From an uncultured bacterium (lineage in GTDB: Bacteria > Hydrogenedentota > Hydrogenedentia > Hydrogenedentales > Hydrogenedentaceae): 64,000 nt of DNA. The notes beneath the pieces were generated by a model. That model saw only the letters and a list, made by a program, of their open reading frames with translations. It was not told where the DNA came from and ran no database searches. Shown one piece after another: positions 50,814-59,797 of the stretch (within the stretch, counting starts at the first letter, position 1; each line of letters starts with the position of its first letter). The DNA is taken from the NCBI GenBank assembly GCA_938014335.1, contig CALLRP010000008.1, positions 35,422-99,421 on the forward strand, given 5' to 3'. A program made the position numbers and the translations under genes.

Positions 50814-52637
50814 ATGTCCCGAGCGAACATCTCAAATAATCATCCTCTTCGTTTGGGGATATTAGAAACCCTGCGGAGTAGAAGGGTTCGCTTCGTTATT
50901 AGTGTTATTATTAGCATAATACTCTATTTCTTTCTCATTTACAGTTCACAATTTATCCCTTTGTTCACGACAGGTCCGACCCTAATTCCTCCCAATATCC
51001 GCGTCAAATTAATAGATGAAAAAATAACTGTATCACAACCCGTAGAAGAACCTATTAGCACCTCTTTGTCTACCCGTCCTATTTCTTTTCAAAAATTCAT
51101 AGAAGAAATACTTCCTGCTACTGAAATCCCTGAACCTCCCACATCCTCTTTACAAAAAGAAGAATTGGCAAAACGAGCAGTTACAGAATCGTTGGAACGT
51201 TCAACAGAACCTCTTTCACCAGAAGAAATAGTCCAACAAGTCGAAGAACGAATACTTGCCATTGAACAAGAATCCGAGAAAGATACAATTGATGTAGCAC
51301 GGAAAGTATTACCCCCAGCAGAAGAGAATATTATGAGACCGGATGAAGCACCTGTTTTTTCTTTAGATGAAATAGCATCTCCATCACAGGCAATTCCTAT
51401 TACTTCAGGGGATATACCTCGTGTTATAGCAACAGCACCCTCTGCAGGACAAACAGAGCCGGTTACAGCAGAGACATCACAAGCCCCTGTAGTTTTAGTC
51501 CCGGAATTAGAACCTATAGAACCGCCTATCCCATTGGAACAGGTTTTAGAACAGGAAATTATTGAACAACCTATCATCGAAGAAGCTAAAAAAGAAGTAG
51601 AAAGTCGTCCCTATGAATTTTGGGATGATTTATTTGAACTTCAATTAAAAACCTATTTCGAAAAAGATAAGACACAGGGATTTTTTGAATTGGTCATCTC
51701 CCCTAAAAAAGATGCAAAAATAACTCCATTACCCAAGCAAGTGGCTTTTATTATTGATAGTTCTGCCAGCATTGGTCAGCGAAAATTAGACCGCACTGTT
51801 CAGGGTGTTCGTGATGCATTACAGCAACTTCGTGACGAGGATTTATTTAATATTGTCCTGTTTCGAGAAAGAGTAACTCTCTTTGCAGAAGGTTATATAA
51901 AAGGAACTCTGGAGAATAAAAAGTCTGCTCTCAAATTCTTACAACAGATACCCTCTACAGGGCAAACGGATGTATTTAATTCTGTGAGACAAATTATTCA
52001 AATTCCCACCACCCCGGGTTTACCGAATATCTTATGGCTATGTTCAGATGGGAAACCAACTATTGGGCTTCGCGATACAAGGGCAATTATTGCTAATCTC
52101 ACATTAGAAAACCAAGGGAAATACGAGATATTTACCATAGGAGGTGGAAATACTGTTGACCGTTACCTTCTTGAATTGTTGGCTTATATCAATCGAGGAT
52201 TTTGTGTTATCCGAAGCAATATAGAACAACTTTCTTCTACAATACCTCAAGCATTTCAACGAATACAAAATCCGATACTTATAGATGTAACTATGAATTT
52301 TGGAGCCATACCACGGGAGGAAATATATCCTTTCATTTTCCCTAATTTCTATCAAGGAAGACCTGTTTCCATTTACGGCAAATTTAATCCAGAAACACAA
52401 AAAAATTTTGTTTTCCGTCTTCAGGGAACTTCCGCAGGAAAACGAAAGGAAATTATTTTCCGTGCTGATTTATCCCAATCTAATTTGGGAGATATAGAAG
52501 TAGCACGCAGGTGGGCTTTTCATAAAGCATTTTATATAATAAGTCGAATTGTCCGTGAGGGCGAAAAACCCGAACTTTTACAAATTTTACAGGAACTTAA
52601 AGAAAAATATAACATAAAGACGACATATTCACCATGA
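50814..52637 (+). CDS. Membrane-anchored VWA protein with a TonB-like architecture
   Basis: A 607-residue protein with a basic cytoplasmic N-terminus, one membrane helix (about 27-44), an extended acidic and Pro-rich linker (about 55-260) and a von Willebrand A domain. The MIDAS set is complete: DSSAS at 315-319, Thr385 in GQTD and Asp412 in CSDG. A beta-rich C-terminal part (about 490-560) follows. The helix-linker-domain plan is that of TonB or TolA, and its position after an ExbB/ExbD pair suggests that it is the driven partner. It binds a ligand through a divalent metal. Its stop overlaps the kinase start by 4 bases. The role in energy coupling is inference. Confidence 0.8.
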   Translation: MSRANISNNHPLRLGILETLRSRRVRFVISVIISIILYFFLIYSSQFIPLFTTGPTLIPPNIRVKLIDEKITVSQPVEEPISTSLSTRPISFQKFIEEILPATEIPEPPTSSLQKEELAKRAVTESLERSTEPLSPEEIVQQVEERILAIEQESEKDTIDVARKVLPPAEENIMRPDEAPVFSLDEIASPSQAIPITSGDIPRVIATAPSAGQTEPVTAETSQAPVVLVPELEPIEPPIPLEQVLEQEIIEQPIIEEAKKEVESRPYEFWDDLFELQLKTYFEKDKTQGFFELVISPKKDAKITPLPKQVAFIIDSSASIGQRKLDRTVQGVRDALQQLRDEDLFNIVLFRERVTLFAEGYIKGTLENKKSALKFLQQIPSTGQTDVFNSVRQIIQIPTTPGLPNILWLCSDGKPTIGLRDTRAIIANLTLENQGKYEIFTIGGGNTVDRYLLELLAYINRGFCVIRSNIEQLSSTIPQAFQRIQNPILIDVTMNFGAIPREEIYPFIFPNFYQGRPVSIYGKFNPETQKNFVFRLQGTSAGKRKEIIFRADLSQSNLGDIEVARRWAFHKAFYIISRIVREGEKPELLQILQELKEKYNIKTTYSP

Positions 52638-54295
52638 TGATACTTGCAAGCAAATGGATTGATTTTTTTGTTAGTTCTTCTACCGAACAAAAACAGTTCT
52701 TAAATGAGACCTATGGCGAAGCAGGACAAAACCGTATCCCTTTAATGCTTCAGACCTTGCAAAAATTTATTGAACTCTTTGGAGATAAACATGTATTTAT
52801 AACACGATGTCCAGGACGAATTAATCTTCGAGGAATGCATGTGGATACCCACGGCGGATTTTTAAACCTAATGACCATAGAACAGGAAGTAATTTTAGTA
52901 GGGCATGCCCGTGAAGATGATAAATTTTATATCTATAATTTAGATTCTAAACACAAACCCTTTTTATCTTCATTTACTACCTTGCAGAACCAGTTTCCAT
53001 GGGGATTACCCTGGGACAAAGTATGTCACCTCAATAAAAATAAAAGAGATACAACTACCCATTGGCATCAATATATCACAGGTATCTTACTTCGTTTTGC
53101 AAAACAAATAAATAAACCTCTTTCTTTAGGTATGGAAGCGGTTATTGGTGGGGATATTCCCGAAGGTTCCGCATTAAGTTCGTCCCATGCTTTATGTATT
53201 GTTTTACTCCACTCCCTTATGTATAACAACCATTATGAATGTAAAATAACCACTCAATTAAAGATGATTCAAGATGCAGAATGGTTTACAGGGGCCAGGA
53301 GTGGCCTTAGCGACCAAACGGCGGAGTTATTGGGAGAAAAAGACAACTTATTAGGTATTCGACTTCATCCTGAGACTGCAGAAATATTAGAAAAAAGGCA
53401 TCATCCCCTTCCTAATAACACTTCTATTATAATTGCTAATTCCAGGACACAGAGGGATATTAGTTCTACTCATGCAAGTTCGTATATCAAAAATCGTTTT
53501 GCATATTCTGTCGCTTTAACGATATTAAGAGAGATTATGAAATCACAGGGGTTAAGTTTGGAAGAAGCAGAAAGATTTCAGACTCTTGCTGATTTTTCAC
53601 CAGAGCAACTTGGAGGGACTAAAAAACTCTACTCACTTTTCCGTACCATCCCACACTCTTTACCGGTTAAAACCTTATTTAATGACTTTAACATTCCAGG
53701 GATTCACGAAACTTTTGAACGATATTACGGACACTTACCGAAAGAAGAACATCCTACAATTGTTCCCATACGCGGGCCATTAGTATTTGGAATTTGCGAA
53801 TCTATACGAGCAAAGTATTTCTTTGAAGCGATTCAGAAAGGGGATATATCTATGGCGGGATATTTAATGACTTTAGGACATAACGGCGACCGTATCTTAG
53901 ATGTCACAGGGAACCCCTTTCATAGAGAAGTAACCGACGATATGTTATTTGTTTACGAAGACCTTCAAATAGCTCCTTATTCGCTTACAGGAGATTATGG
54001 AGCAAGTACTCCTGTGTTAGACAAATTAGTGGATATTGCAAATGAGAAAGGAGCCTTAGGTGCTTGTCTTACTGGAGCGGGTTTAGGGGGAGTAGTTATA
54101 ACTCTTTGTCTAAAAAGGGATGTCTCTGTTATTAAAAAGGCACTACATAATTGGCTTTCTTCAGATGAGTATGCAAAACTACTAAATCGTCCTTCTCCCC
54201 TTACTCCAGATGAAGCAGAAAAATCTGTATTTGTCCATCATTCTACACGGGGAGCCACTTTGTTGCCAACACCAAACTTAACTCTTGTTCGCTAA
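52634..54295 (+). CDS. GHMP kinase, galactokinase-like
   Basis: A 553-residue sugar kinase of the GHMP superfamily. Motif 1 is CPGRINLRGMHVDTHGG (about 59-75), motif 2 is GGDIPEGSALSSSHAL (about 172-187), which binds ATP phosphates, and motif 3 is LTGAGLGGVVITL near 478-490. The galactokinase signature GR.NL.GEH.D is close, with Met replacing Glu, so the sugar may not be galactose. The protein is longer than galactokinase (about 390), with an extra middle region. It is last in the ExbBD operon, overlapping the VWA gene by 4 bases. Its 3' end overlaps the DegT gene by 18 bases, tail to tail. Confidence 0.8.
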   Translation: MMILASKWIDFFVSSSTEQKQFLNETYGEAGQNRIPLMLQTLQKFIELFGDKHVFITRCPGRINLRGMHVDTHGGFLNLMTIEQEVILVGHAREDDKFYIYNLDSKHKPFLSSFTTLQNQFPWGLPWDKVCHLNKNKRDTTTHWHQYITGILLRFAKQINKPLSLGMEAVIGGDIPEGSALSSSHALCIVLLHSLMYNNHYECKITTQLKMIQDAEWFTGARSGLSDQTAELLGEKDNLLGIRLHPETAEILEKRHHPLPNNTSIIIANSRTQRDISSTHASSYIKNRFAYSVALTILREIMKSQGLSLEEAERFQTLADFSPEQLGGTKKLYSLFRTIPHSLPVKTLFNDFNIPGIHETFERYYGHLPKEEHPTIVPIRGPLVFGICESIRAKYFFEAIQKGDISMAGYLMTLGHNGDRILDVTGNPFHREVTDDMLFVYEDLQIAPYSLTGDYGASTPVLDKLVDIANEKGALGACLTGAGLGGVVITLCLKRDVSVIKKALHNWLSSDEYAKLLNRPSPLTPDEAEKSVFVHHSTRGATLLPTPNLTLVR

Positions 54296-55390
54296 AAAAG
54301 ATTTTATCCCCTCAATCACATAATGTATTTCTTCGACTGTCATTTCAGGATAAATAGGAAGTGCTAAAACTTCTCGCGATGCCTTTTCTGCTTCGGGATA
54401 ATTCTCCTTAGAAAAAGCGAATTGCTGGAAACAGGGCTGACGATGAATGGGTATTGGGTAAAATACCGCAGTAGCAATACCCCGATCGTGAAGAAACTCT
54501 CGTGCCCTATCCCGCTCCGGAATACGGATAACATACTGGTGATATATTGTATAACTCCCTTCCCGTTCTACAGGGAGTTGAAGTTCCGATATTTCTTTCA
54601 TATGTTCTGTATAATAGCGGGCTATTTCTCGGCGCTTTTCGTTCCATTTTTTCAAGTATCGAAGTTTAACGCTCAATATACCTGCTTGCAAAGTATGTAA
54701 ATGGCTATTGTATCCAATTAGTTCATGTTCATAGTTTTTTTTTGAACCATGACAACGCAATAATAAAATATGCTCTGCAATATGCTCATCATTAGTTGTA
54801 ATTAATCCTCCTTCCCCCATTGCACCTAAGTTCTTTGTCGGGTAAAAACTGAAGGCTCCGGCATTTCCCCAGTTACCCGCATTTCTTCCATATAAATGAG
54901 CACCTATTGCCTGTGCGGAATCTTCAAGAATATAAAGAGAATATTTTTCTGCTAAGGACACAAAAGTTAGCATATCGGCACATTGCCCGTATAAATGCAC
55001 CGGGAGTAAGACTTTCGTCTTTTCTGAAATTTTTTGTTCTACTTCTTTTGGATTTAAAAGATAAGTATCGGGTTCAATATCGGCAAATACAGGGATTCCT
55101 CCCGCTAAAACAATACTACTAGCAGTAGCAATAAATGAAAAGGGACTTGTGATAACCTCATCTCCGGGTCGTAATCCTAATGCCTTCAGAGCAATTACCA
55201 AAGCATCTGTCCCAGAGCCTACACCGATTGCATACGAACACTTAATTAAACTCTTAATTTCCTCTTCAAATCGTGTTAGAATATCACCCCCTCGAAATTG
55301 CTGCGTCTCTAAAACTTCTTCTATTGCTTCCCGAATCGCTTCTTTAATCTGATGATACTGAGCTTTTAAATTTATCATCGGTACTTTCAT
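54278..55390 (-). CDS. DegT/DnrJ/EryC1/StrS family aminotransferase
   Basis: A 370-residue PLP enzyme of fold type I. The cofactor lysine is in SFYPTKNLGAMGEGG (about 180-195), and the aspartate/glutamine loop is ILEDSAQAIGA. The N-terminus MINLKAQY and the GSGTDAL and HLYGQCADM segments are typical. These enzymes aminate keto-sugars on nucleotide carriers. One candidate role is amination of 3-keto-UDP-GlcNAc made by the Gfo/Idh enzyme at 60910-61875 (a GnnB-like step); WecE-type or other antigen-sugar amination is also possible. It lies 74 bases after rho on the same strand. Confidence 0.88.
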   Translation of the reverse strand: MKVPMINLKAQYHQIKEAIREAIEEVLETQQFRGGDILTRFEEEIKSLIKCSYAIGVGSGTDALVIALKALGLRPGDEVITSPFSFIATASSIVLAGGIPVFADIEPDTYLLNPKEVEQKISEKTKVLLPVHLYGQCADMLTFVSLAEKYSLYILEDSAQAIGAHLYGRNAGNWGNAGAFSFYPTKNLGAMGEGGLITTNDEHIAEHILLLRCHGSKKNYEHELIGYNSHLHTLQAGILSVKLRYLKKWNEKRREIARYYTEHMKEISELQLPVEREGSYTIYHQYVIRIPERDRAREFLHDRGIATAVFYPIPIHRQPCFQQFAFSKENYPEAEKASREVLALPIYPEMTVEEIHYVIEGIKSFLANKS

Positions 55391-55464
55391 AAAAAATAAA
55401 CCCTTACCTTCACTCCGATGGGTATATTGAAGAATAATCTTTAAAGAAATAGGAAGTAAATAAA

Positions 55465-56946
55465 TTACATCTTTTGCATACTGTTCAAAAATTCAGCATT
55501 ACTCTTTGTCTTCTTCAATTTTTCAATAAGTAATTCTGTTGCTTCCACCGTATCCAATGGACTTAATACCCGCAATAACAACCAGATTTTTTCAAGGTCT
55601 TCTTTAACAATCAACAATTCTTCTTTTCGTGTTCGCGAAAGCATTACATTAATCGCCGGGAATATTCGTTTTTCCATCAAACGACGGTCCAAATGAATCT
55701 CCATGTTCCCTGTCCCTTTGAATTCTTCAAAGATGACATCGTCCATACGACTTCCTGTATCAATCAGGGCTGTAGAAAGGATGGTTAAACTTCCCCCTTC
55801 TTCTACTTTTCGTGCCGCACCAAAGAATCGTTTCGGTTTCTGCAATGCATTAGCTTCGATACCACCGGAGAGCACCTTCCCACTGGACGGCACCAGCACA
55901 TTATACGCACGGGCAAGTCTTGTCATGGAATCCAATAAAATAACCACATCTTTTTTATGCTCTACAAGTCTCTTCGCTTTGTTTAAAACCATTTCTGCAA
56001 CTTGAATATGTCTATCCGGGGGTTCATCAAAAGTAGAGGCAATAACTTCTGCTGCGACGGAACGTCTCATATCTGTAACTTCTTCAGGGCGTTCATCAAT
56101 AAGTAAAACAATGATGGTTACTTCCGGATGATTTTTCGTAATACTATTGGCTATTTTCTGCAATAAAACCGTTTTCCCCGTAAACGGTGCCGCTACAATC
56201 AATCCGCGTTGCCCTTTTCCAATGGGTGAAATCAAGTCCATAATTCGCATGGCTATTTCATCGGGAGTTGTTTCAAGATAAAAGCGTTCATTGGGATGAA
56301 GAGGCGTTAAACTATCAAAAAGAAGTCGTTGATGCGCAATTTCAGGAGGATCTCCGTTAACAGATTCTACTTTCAACAATGCAAAATACCGTTCCCCTTC
56401 TTTGGGTGGGCGAACATGTCCACGGATTGTATCCCCTGTCCGTAGTCCAAACTTACGAATTTGAGAAGGAGACACATAGATATCGTCCGGTCCCGGAAGA
56501 TATGAAGCATCCGACGAACGCAAGAAGCCATAATTATCAGGGAGTATTTCTAATGTCCCTTCTCCCACTACGGAACCGGAATGTTCAAAACTTTTTTGTA
56601 AAATCTTAAAGATCAGGTCCTGTTTCTTAAGTGAGCCAGGGTCATCAATTGCGAGATTCCCTGCTACTTCACTTAATTGCTGGATGGACATCTTTTTTAA
56701 ATCCGAAATAGCAATTTCAGGACCATCTGTCCGAATTTCATCAAATTCTTCTTCAGCCACATCTAACACAGGTGGTCTTTTGACTTGGTTTTGATGGTTG
56801 TTTCGATTGTTCCGATTGTTCCGATTATTTCGGCTGGAACTTTGATGAGAATTGGAACGATGTGAATAAGTTTTCTTGGTTCCCATGGTCCTAAATTTCC
56901 GTCTTTCCTGTTGTTTGTCGTTTACTGTTGTTCGATAATCATTCAT
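55465..56946 (-). CDS. rho: Transcription termination factor Rho with an Asn/Arg-rich insert
   Basis: A 493-residue Rho. The N-terminal part begins with about 55 extra residues rich in Asn, Arg, Ser and Gln, including four RNN triplets (39-50). The RNA-binding cold-shock-like domain follows ([16 protein letters not shown]), then the ATPase domain with Walker A APFTGKT near 253-259, Walker [17 protein letters not shown] and the Q-loop/R-loop segments (SGKVLSGG). Hexamer function should be intact. AAGGAT lies before the ATG at 56946. A hairpin separates it from polA upstream. Confidence 0.94.
   Translation of the reverse strand: MNDYRTTVNDKQQERRKFRTMGTKKTYSHRSNSHQSSSRNNRNNRNNRNNHQNQVKRPPVLDVAEEEFDEIRTDGPEIAISDLKKMSIQQLSEVAGNLAIDDPGSLKKQDLIFKILQKSFEHSGSVVGEGTLEILPDNYGFLRSSDASYLPGPDDIYVSPSQIRKFGLRTGDTIRGHVRPPKEGERYFALLKVESVNGDPPEIAHQRLLFDSLTPLHPNERFYLETTPDEIAMRIMDLISPIGKGQRGLIVAAPFTGKTVLLQKIANSITKNHPEVTIIVLLIDERPEEVTDMRRSVAAEVIASTFDEPPDRHIQVAEMVLNKAKRLVEHKKDVVILLDSMTRLARAYNVLVPSSGKVLSGGIEANALQKPKRFFGAARKVEEGGSLTILSTALIDTGSRMDDVIFEEFKGTGNMEIHLDRRLMEKRIFPAINVMLSRTRKEELLIVKEDLEKIWLLLRVLSPLDTVEATELLIEKLKKTKSNAEFLNSMQKM
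56797..56832 (-). repeat. Nine-base tandem repeat coding RNN units in rho
   Basis: Near-identical 9-base units (CAATCGGAA type on the minus strand) occur four times and encode Arg-Asn-Asn. Such repeats can gain or lose units without breaking the frame. Confidence 0.65.
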
Positions 56947-56964
56947 AAAATAATCCTTATTTTG

Positions 56965-56989
56965 AAATAGCGAGTAATTCTCGCTATTT
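56965..56989 (-). terminator. Hairpin between polA and rho
   Basis: AAATAGCGAG (56965-56974) pairs with CTCGCTATTT (56980-56989), a perfect 10-base-pair stem with a 5-base loop. In the minus direction it is followed by CAAAATAAGG, with only a short T run inside the stem, so it may be a weak terminator after polA or an attenuator in the rho leader. Confidence 0.5.
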
Positions 56990-57012
56990 ATTGCAATTTT
57001 TATTTCAATACA

Positions 57013-59715
57013 TTAATGAGCCTCAGCCCAATTATTGCCCATACCCACTTCTACCTTTAAGGGAACCCGCAGTGAAACAACTTTCTCCATAATAGATTTT
57101 ACCTGATAAGCGGTTTCCTTGACTGAATTTCTTGGGGCTTCAATCAACAATTCATCATGAACTTGAAGCAATATATAGGCTCCTATGTCCCTTAAATAAG
57201 GGTCTACTTCTATCATGGCTTTTTTAATTATATCCGCTGCACTACCTTGCACAGGGGTATTTACTGCCATTCGTTCTGCTGATTTGCGTGTTATTTGATT
57301 AGAACTATCCAATCCCGATATATATCTCCGCCGATTAAATAAAGTTGTCGTATAACCTCTCTTCTTTGCTTCTTCAATCGTTTTATCTAACCATTCCCTT
57401 ACTCTGGAAAAGCGGGTAAAGTAAGCTTCAATAAATTTCCCTGCTTCGGAAGTACTAAAACCTACCGCTTTGGATAAACCATAAGGGGTCATACCATAAA
57501 TAACACCGAAATTAATGGCTTTAGCTTGTCTTCGTTGTTCCTCCGTTACTTTCTCAAAAGGAATACCAAAAACTTTCGATGCCGTTTCCCGATGTATATC
57601 AAGGTCATTATAAAAGGCTTCGCATAGAATGGGGTCTTCGGAAAAATGTGCTAATATGCGCAACTCAATTTGAGAATAGTCCGCTGAAATCAATGTCCAG
57701 TTTTCATCCGTCGCTACAAAACCTTCACGTATCCGTTTCCCATATTCTGTGCGAATAGGAATATTTTGTAGATTAGGCTCGCTACTGGAAAGCCGTCCGG
57801 TTGTTACAATGGCCTGATTGAAACTGGTATGAATCCGCCCGGTTTTCGGATGTACTAAATTGGGTAGAGTTTCTATATATGTATTTAATAACTTCTGGAG
57901 TGTACGATATTCAATAATAATTGCAGGAAGAGGATGGACAACTGCCAATTCTTCCAGAACTTCCATATCTGTGGAGGCACCTGTTTTCGTTTTTCGAACA
58001 GGTTTCAAGCCTAATTTTTCAAAAAGGACTATCTGTAACTGCTTGGGAGAATTAATATTAAATTCCATCCCTGCTTGTTTATATATTTCCTGTTCTAAAT
58101 ATACAATCCGTGAATTTATTTCTTCTTCCAATTCTTTAAAAACATTGGGATTAATAGCAATACCCCGTTCCTCCATTCGGGCTAAAACAGAAATGAGAGG
58201 CTGTTCAATCTCTCGATACAAAGTATCCAGAGATTGCTCCCTTAACTTCTCTTTAAATATAGGATATAAAAGGTTTATCATTTCCGCTCTCTGGCAAATT
58301 CTTTGAATAATAGCCTCCCCAACACTATTTTCAACGGATGTGTCGGATTTCTCAATAGATAAAACATAATTACTTAAAAATCTTTCTGCAATTTTTTCAA
58401 AAGAATGATTTGTAAAATCAGTATTTGTCAGGTAGGAGGCTACCATTATATCCATTTCTATCCCTTGAAAGTCAATATTATTCTTGTGAAATATTTGAAT
58501 GGATTTTTTCAAATCAAACCCCAGTTTTTTTAAATTGTTATCTTCAAAGATTAATTTAACTGCCCTCTGCAGTTCGTTCAAATTGAAATCATCAATTTCT
58601 TTTATTAAATTGTTGAAGGGAATGAAATAATTTTCTTTTTGTTTGAGGGATATCGCAATACCTACTAACTGATGTTTAAGTATATCATCATCCCGAGTAG
58701 CAAGGTCAAATGAAAAACACCCTTCTCTCTTAATTTTTTGTAATACATCCTTCAAATCACTACCATCTCTAACAATAGTATAACAAAATTTTATTTCTTC
58801 TGTTTTATTTTCTTTCAGATTAAGTTCCCGAAGAAGAGACAAAAAAGAAAGATGGAGTAATTCCTTTCGGAGAACTTCATTATCAAAAGGTCTTCGTTTC
58901 AAATCATCAATTGAAATATTCAAGGGAACATCCTTACGCAAGGTTAATAAAGACCGACAAGAGAAGACTTGTTCTTTTTTATCTATGAGTGAACCTTTTA
59001 TTTTCCCAGATACAGCATCTATATTTTCATAAAGATTTTCAAGAGAGCCATATTGTTCCATCAATTTCTTCGCAGTTTTATCTCCAATACCGGGGACACC
59101 GGGAATATTGTCCGCAGTATCACCAATGAGGGAAAGGGCATCGGGAACATGGAGCGGGTCGGTTCCAAAACGGGCCTTTACCTCTTTTTCGGAATACCAC
59201 TTTCCTTCTTCTCCACGTATAGGGTCAAACATCTTTACCCGAGGACCGATTAACTGCATCAGGTCTTTGTCAGAAGAAACAATTACCACTTCCAGACCTT
59301 CGGTTTGCACCTTCTCCGCAAGAGTAGCAATTACATCGTCTGCTTCAAACCCTTGAACAAAGAGTAAAGGAATATTTAAACACTCCGCAAGATGGATTGC
59401 CATAGGTATCTGGTATAGAAATTCTTGTGGCGGTTCGGGACGATTCGCTTTATATTCCGGAAAAGCCTCTTCACGAAAGGTTTTCCCCGGAGCATCAAAT
59501 GCCACTGCTAAATAATCCGGCTCATGCTCGCGTAGAACCTTTAACAATGCACGAGCAAAGCCATATACTGCATTGGTAAATTTACCCTCTTCTGTTCTTA
59601 AGGGTACCTTTATGGCAAAAAAAGAACGGAATAAAAAGCCCATCCCATCAATAAGATATAATTTCTTTTTCTTTTGACTCTCTTCTTGGTAAGAAAATAA
59701 ATCAACTTCGGTCAT
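57013..59715 (-). CDS. polA: DNA polymerase I, proofreading site apparently lost
   Basis: A 900-residue Pol I with three parts. The 5'-3' exonuclease (1 to about 300) is intact (GFEADDVIATLA, SSDKDLMQLIG, GDTADNIPGVPGIG). The 3'-5' exonuclease region (about 315-500) lacks the DxE of Exo I (FDLAT), the aspartate of Exo II (FDLKKS) and the YxxxD of Exo III, so proofreading is probably absent. The polymerase domain is complete: DYSQIELR, RRQAKAINFGVIYG and VHDE at 852-855. It follows lpxB by 82 bases and precedes rho by 66. Confidence 0.95.
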   Translation of the reverse strand: MTEVDLFSYQEESQKKKKLYLIDGMGFLFRSFFAIKVPLRTEEGKFTNAVYGFARALLKVLREHEPDYLAVAFDAPGKTFREEAFPEYKANRPEPPQEFLYQIPMAIHLAECLNIPLLFVQGFEADDVIATLAEKVQTEGLEVVIVSSDKDLMQLIGPRVKMFDPIRGEEGKWYSEKEVKARFGTDPLHVPDALSLIGDTADNIPGVPGIGDKTAKKLMEQYGSLENLYENIDAVSGKIKGSLIDKKEQVFSCRSLLTLRKDVPLNISIDDLKRRPFDNEVLRKELLHLSFLSLLRELNLKENKTEEIKFCYTIVRDGSDLKDVLQKIKREGCFSFDLATRDDDILKHQLVGIAISLKQKENYFIPFNNLIKEIDDFNLNELQRAVKLIFEDNNLKKLGFDLKKSIQIFHKNNIDFQGIEMDIMVASYLTNTDFTNHSFEKIAERFLSNYVLSIEKSDTSVENSVGEAIIQRICQRAEMINLLYPIFKEKLREQSLDTLYREIEQPLISVLARMEERGIAINPNVFKELEEEINSRIVYLEQEIYKQAGMEFNINSPKQLQIVLFEKLGLKPVRKTKTGASTDMEVLEELAVVHPLPAIIIEYRTLQKLLNTYIETLPNLVHPKTGRIHTSFNQAIVTTGRLSSSEPNLQNIPIRTEYGKRIREGFVATDENWTLISADYSQIELRILAHFSEDPILCEAFYNDLDIHRETASKVFGIPFEKVTEEQRRQAKAINFGVIYGMTPYGLSKAVGFSTSEAGKFIEAYFTRFSRVREWLDKTIEEAKKRGYTTTLFNRRRYISGLDSSNQITRKSAERMAVNTPVQGSAADIIKKAMIEVDPYLRDIGAYILLQVHDELLIEAPRNSVKETAYQVKSIMEKVVSLRVPLKVEVGMGNNWAEAH

Positions 59716-59797
59716 TAAACAGCCTTTTTCTTATCGGATTACTTAAACATTTTATTATCCACAAATTAGCCGAATATATTATTTATTATGAAAAGTA

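Noticed and set aside
51089..51577. A 162-codon minus-strand frame inside the VWA gene.
   Set aside because: It is the shadow of the acidic/Pro-rich linker; the product is Ser/Gly/Ile low-complexity and has no start signals.
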